Positions 60,719 to 64,000 of a stretch of 64,000 bases of DNA are shown here, piece after piece; positions within the stretch are counted from its first letter, which is position 1, and each line of letters opens with the position of its first letter. Origin of the DNA: Acanthamoeba lenticulata (lineage: Eukaryota > Discosea > Longamoebia > Acanthamoebidae); NCBI GenBank assembly GCA_002179805.1, contig NAVB01000053.1, positions 124,001 to 188,000 of the forward strand. Direction: 5' to 3'. The translations under genes were made by a program, and so were the position numbers. Under the pieces are notes generated by a model, which worked only from the letters and a program-made list of their open reading frames with translations, did no database searches and was not told where the DNA came from.

Positions 60719-61366
60719 GCCGAGCGATGGCCGCATTCCATTCATAACTGGAGAGAATTCATCCGAAACAATCGACAATTCTGTGGTCAAACTGGACAAG
60801 AATGGCGTCTCGCTGCCCGTGGACGGGAGAGAGCGTTGGTGTTGTGGGCAACTACCTCACGCGCCCTTGGAAGAAGACGATCCTTGCGCGCCTGCCTTTA
60901 CTTGCTTTCTTCCTGCTCTCGCTCGTGAGGCTACCGGCCTGTAAGGACCTGGCCGAAAGCTTCGCTGTCAGTCGTTGTTTGCGGTGGCCACGCGTGTGAC
61001 CGGGTCCAACTAGTACTCATTCATTCACCAGCCGACGTTGTTAGCACTCGCACACCGGTACGGTGCATCGTTTGGTCTGGTCGAGACACTCAGGTATCTG
61101 CCCCTTTCCCTGCTTTGTTTAAATCCTTTTCTTTTATTTCATTTTGATTTATTGGAAGAGCAGACCAAGTGTGGGCTGAAGTCATAAGAGCCATCAGATG
61201 CCAACACGTTCTGCTTCAGCGCTCTGACTTTGGATTGTGGTTAATTGTGAGCAGAATCGCCACACAACACTTGCCAGTCGATCAATAGTGAGCTCAATAT
61301 TGATATTGATTCTTCTTTTTGAATTGAATACGAACCGGCCACCTGAACGAAAAGATCTTTTGAATC
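60719..61366. other. Intergenic before the second TPS gene
   Basis: About 650 bp. It becomes AT-rich near 61100-61360, consistent with a promoter region. Short open frames here show no conserved features. Confidence 0.5.
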
Positions 61367-64000
61367 ATGTCAACGAGCACAGAGCATGACCAAATGTGCA
61401 CGCCCAGCCCGGTCCTGCCATCCTCAGATCCACTGAGCCAGCTGCAACGGCTGGTCATTGTCAGCAACCGCCTGCCAGTGACCTGCGTCAAGCAGAAAGG
61501 GGGCGGCTGGACCTTCAACAAGAGCTCGGGCGGTCTCGTGACAGCGCTTTCCGGCATCAAGAACACCTCCCGCTTTGTGTGGATTGGCTGGCCTGGCGTC
61601 TACGTCGATGACGAAGACGAGCGTCGCGAGATGGAACGCAAACTGTTCGAAGAGTACTCGTGCATTCCCGTGTGGATGAACTTTGAGCTCATGGAAGACT
61701 TCTACAATGGTTCTTTCCACCTTCTCTCTTCCCCCTCCCCCTTGTTAACATCAAGTACCCATGGCTGATGGTTCATGTGCTGCTTTAGGCTTCTCGAATG
61801 GGGTGCTGTGGCCGCTATTCCACTACACCGACACGGCCAAGTTCAACGCCGACCTGTACGAGGCCTACGTGCGGGCCAACCAGCTCTTCGCGCAGGCAGT
61901 CACCGCCATCTGGCAAGAGGGCGACATGATCTGGATTCACGAGTGCGTCATCCTTCCTCCTCCCTCCCTTTGCTTTCCTCCCGTATTCTTTGCTCTCGAG
62001 AGCTCATCTCGAGGGTTCAATGCGGACGACAACTGCAGCTATCACTTGATGTTGATGCCGCTCATGATTCGCCAGCATATTCCGACCGTCCACATGGGTA
62101 CCCACCCCGCATTGCCTCGCCCCGTTCTTCTCTACATGATTTGCTTACATGCGGGCGCTCGCAAGGCTTCTTCCTGCACATCCCCTTCCCGTCGAGCGAG
62201 GTCTACAAGATTCTTCCGTGCCGGGCGCAGTTGCTTGAGGGCGTGCTGTCGTGCGACCTCGTCGGGTTTCACACGTGGGACTATTCGGAGCACTTCCTCA
62301 AGACCTGCGCCCGCATTCTCGGCGCCGAGACCCAGTTCCAGGCCGTCATCCACAAGAACCGCCGCGTGCCTGGTCTGCCTCTGCTTCTTTATCTCCTTCC
62401 TCCTTGCTTTGTGGTCAATCTGAACTCACATGGACATGCCGGTGATGGCGGTGGATCCACTGCAGTGCGCGTGTTCCCAGTGGGCATCGATGTGGCCGAG
62501 TTCGAGCGCACGCTCATAACGACGCCGGTCAAGGAGCGCGTTAACGAGCTGTCTCAGCGGTTCCAAGGCAAGAAGGTCATCCTCGGCGTCGACCGGCTGG
62601 ACTACATCAAAGTATTCTATACCCCTCCACCCGGTCCAGCTGTGCTTGTTAAGGTGGGCGCTCACGTCATCATCGCGCAGGGGCTCCCGCACAAGCTCGA
62701 GGGCTTTGAGCTGTTCCTGTCCAAGTACCCACAATGGCGGCAGAAGGTTGTGCTCATCCAGGTGGCCGTCCCCAGCCGCGAGGACGTGCCTGAGTACCAG
62801 AAGCTCAAGAAAGGTGCGTTTCTTTTTCTTTTTCTTTTTCTTCTTTTCCCTCCAGGCAAGGTCTTCTCTTGAGCTGATGACGGTCGTCCTGCCTCTGCAT
62901 GCAGTGGTCGACCAGATGGTGGGGCGGATCAACATGGAGTACGGCTCGCTGGAGCACCAGCCCATCCACTACCTCTACCACTCGGTCAACTTCACCGAGC
63001 TGTGCGCCCTCTACACCCTCGGTGCGCCTGTCCACCCGTCCCTTGTGTGGGCCGTGAGAGCATCGGCTGACAAGTACAAAACAACGCACCATCCTACGTG
63101 CAGCGGACGCCGTGCTTATCACGTCCCTGCGCGACGGCATGAACCTCGTGGCCGAGGAGTACGTCGTGTGCCAGAAGGAGCGCAAGGGCGCCCTCATCAT
63201 CTCCGAGTTTGCTGGCGTACGTGTGATCGTCGCTTCTGTCTTATTTTGGTATTTCTTTTTTACTATTATTATTATTTCATCTATTTATTTTTATATGTTC
63301 GCTCTTGTGGCCTATGACCTCACGCTTCCCGAAACAACAGGCTGCCCAGTCGCTGAGCGGGAGCATCCTCATCAACCCATGGAATCCGAGGGACGTGGCC
63401 ACGGGCATCAACAAGGCGCTCTCGCTCAGCCACTCAGGTTCTTCTTGCTGCCCTCTTGTTCTTCCTCTTTCTTCGGCTGACGACTTTTTTGGGGGCAAAC
63501 TAGACCGGGCGGAGCGGCACAACACCCTGTATAGATTTGTGTCGAAACACACGTCCGCCTTCTGGGGCACGAGCTTCATCGAATCGCTGGCGAGCGAGAC
63601 GATGTCTGTACAAATGCTGCTCGAGAAGTCGGTGCCTATTTATCAAGTCCTCAAGCGCTACACCCACAGCAAGACGCGCCTCCTCGTCTTCCAGTCCGAT
63701 GGCGTTCTCGTACTCGTCTTCCATTTCGCTTGAATTTATTTATTTATTTGTTGTTTTTTTCTTTCAAGTTCAGCATTGTACTGTTTTATTCATTAATATT
63801 TATATTATGTTGCGCTGGAGCAGAACCTTCACGCGCAGTCGAAGCCGTCGAGCGGGGTGCTGGGCCTGCTGAAGAAGCTGAGCGACAACCCGCGTAACAT
63901 CGTGGTCGTCATCAGCGGCAACACGCGGGAGACCATGGAAGACCACTTTGGCGGGCTCGACGTCGCCCTTCTCGCCGAGCACGGTTTCTACTACCGGCCC
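61367..64000 (+). CDS. Trehalose-6-phosphate synthase, synthase domain intact, phosphatase domain degenerate (cut by window end)
   Basis: Start ATG 61367. The GT20 domain is complete and canonical: [140 protein letters not shown] and [19 protein letters not shown]. It should make trehalose-6-phosphate from UDP-glucose and glucose-6-phosphate. The following HAD-like part reads [11 protein letters not shown] where phosphatases have LDYDGTL; the nucleophile Asp is replaced by Gln, so phosphatase activity is not expected. About ten introns. The C-terminal end, after [11 protein letters not shown], is outside the window. Confidence 0.93.

Noticed and set aside
60802..60999. 65-codon plus-strand frame with a hydrophobic segment
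   Set aside because: Short, without conserved features, and it lies downstream of the ADAT3 stop; likely chance.

Overview
This window is nuclear DNA of a free-living amoebozoan, almost certainly Acanthamoeba. The strongest single clue is a complete 119-nt 5S rRNA gene at 3062-3180 that matches the Acanthamoeba 5S sequence as I remember it. Other clues are GC-rich coding sequence, tightly packed genes on both strands, and many short GT-AG introns with pyrimidine-rich 3' ends. CDS coordinates below are genomic spans that include introns; exon joins were inferred by eye from splice signals, reading phase and protein family conservation.

Layout. 1-2789 (-) WDR91-like WD40 protein, 3' end uncertain; 3062-3180 (+) 5S rRNA; 3385-4571 (+) MYND zinc finger/UIM protein; 4733-7020 (+) nucleoporin NDC1; 7411-8530 (+) Golgi Qb-SNARE GOSR1; 8908-10574 (+) Ran GTPase with an extra N-terminal zinc finger region; 10646-17551 (-) giant pseudokinase/CH-CH/coiled-coil/tail-anchor protein (copy A); 17706-18890 (-) universal stress protein; 19217-27167 (+) paralogous giant protein (copy B); 27377-27931 (-) broken Rac GTPase; 28460-32375 (+) coiled-coil tail-anchored protein (copy C); 32485-32567 (-) truncated 5S copy; 32690-36133 (+) chimeric pseudokinase/CH/GH65 gene (copy D); 36299-40288 (+) alsin-like MORN/VPS9 protein; 40362-41829 (+) PIGK/GPI8; 41925-44078 (-) TRAPPC12; 44262-46548 (+) p68-like DEAD-box helicase; 46643-50001 (-) TPS/TPP; 50522-51117 (-) GatC; 51200-52487 (+) methionine aminopeptidase; 52566-54100 (-) T1/BTB-kelch protein; 54201-55606 (-) unrecognised helical protein; 56065-58732 (-) ABCG half-transporter; 59293-60718 (+) ADAT3; 61367-64000 (+) second trehalose-6-phosphate synthase, cut by the window end.

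The remarkable part is 10.6-36 kb. Copies A and B share an unusual architecture: a degenerate protein kinase fold (HRD and DFG lost) interrupted in its C-lobe by a tandem actin-binding CH pair, with the last kinase helices (subdomain XI) resuming after the CH domains, then a very long coiled coil and a C-terminal transmembrane anchor with a very short tail ending in VPT, VPS or LPS. This layout recalls outer-nuclear-membrane LINC/KASH proteins such as nesprins and Dictyostelium interaptin. Copies C and D look like an inverted and circularly permuted duplicate of A: the tail (C) now precedes the head (D), a 5S rRNA fragment lies at the junction, and the broken CH2 of D runs in frame into the C-terminal half of a GH65 glycosidase.

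Functionally the rest is a mixture: vesicle traffic (WDR91, GOSR1, alsin-like, TRAPPC12), nuclear pore and transport (NDC1, Ran), trehalose metabolism (two TPS-type genes with complementary defects), organelle gene expression (GatC, a helicase with a presequence), GPI anchoring and tRNA editing. Eukaryotic neighbours need not be co-regulated, and no operon is implied.
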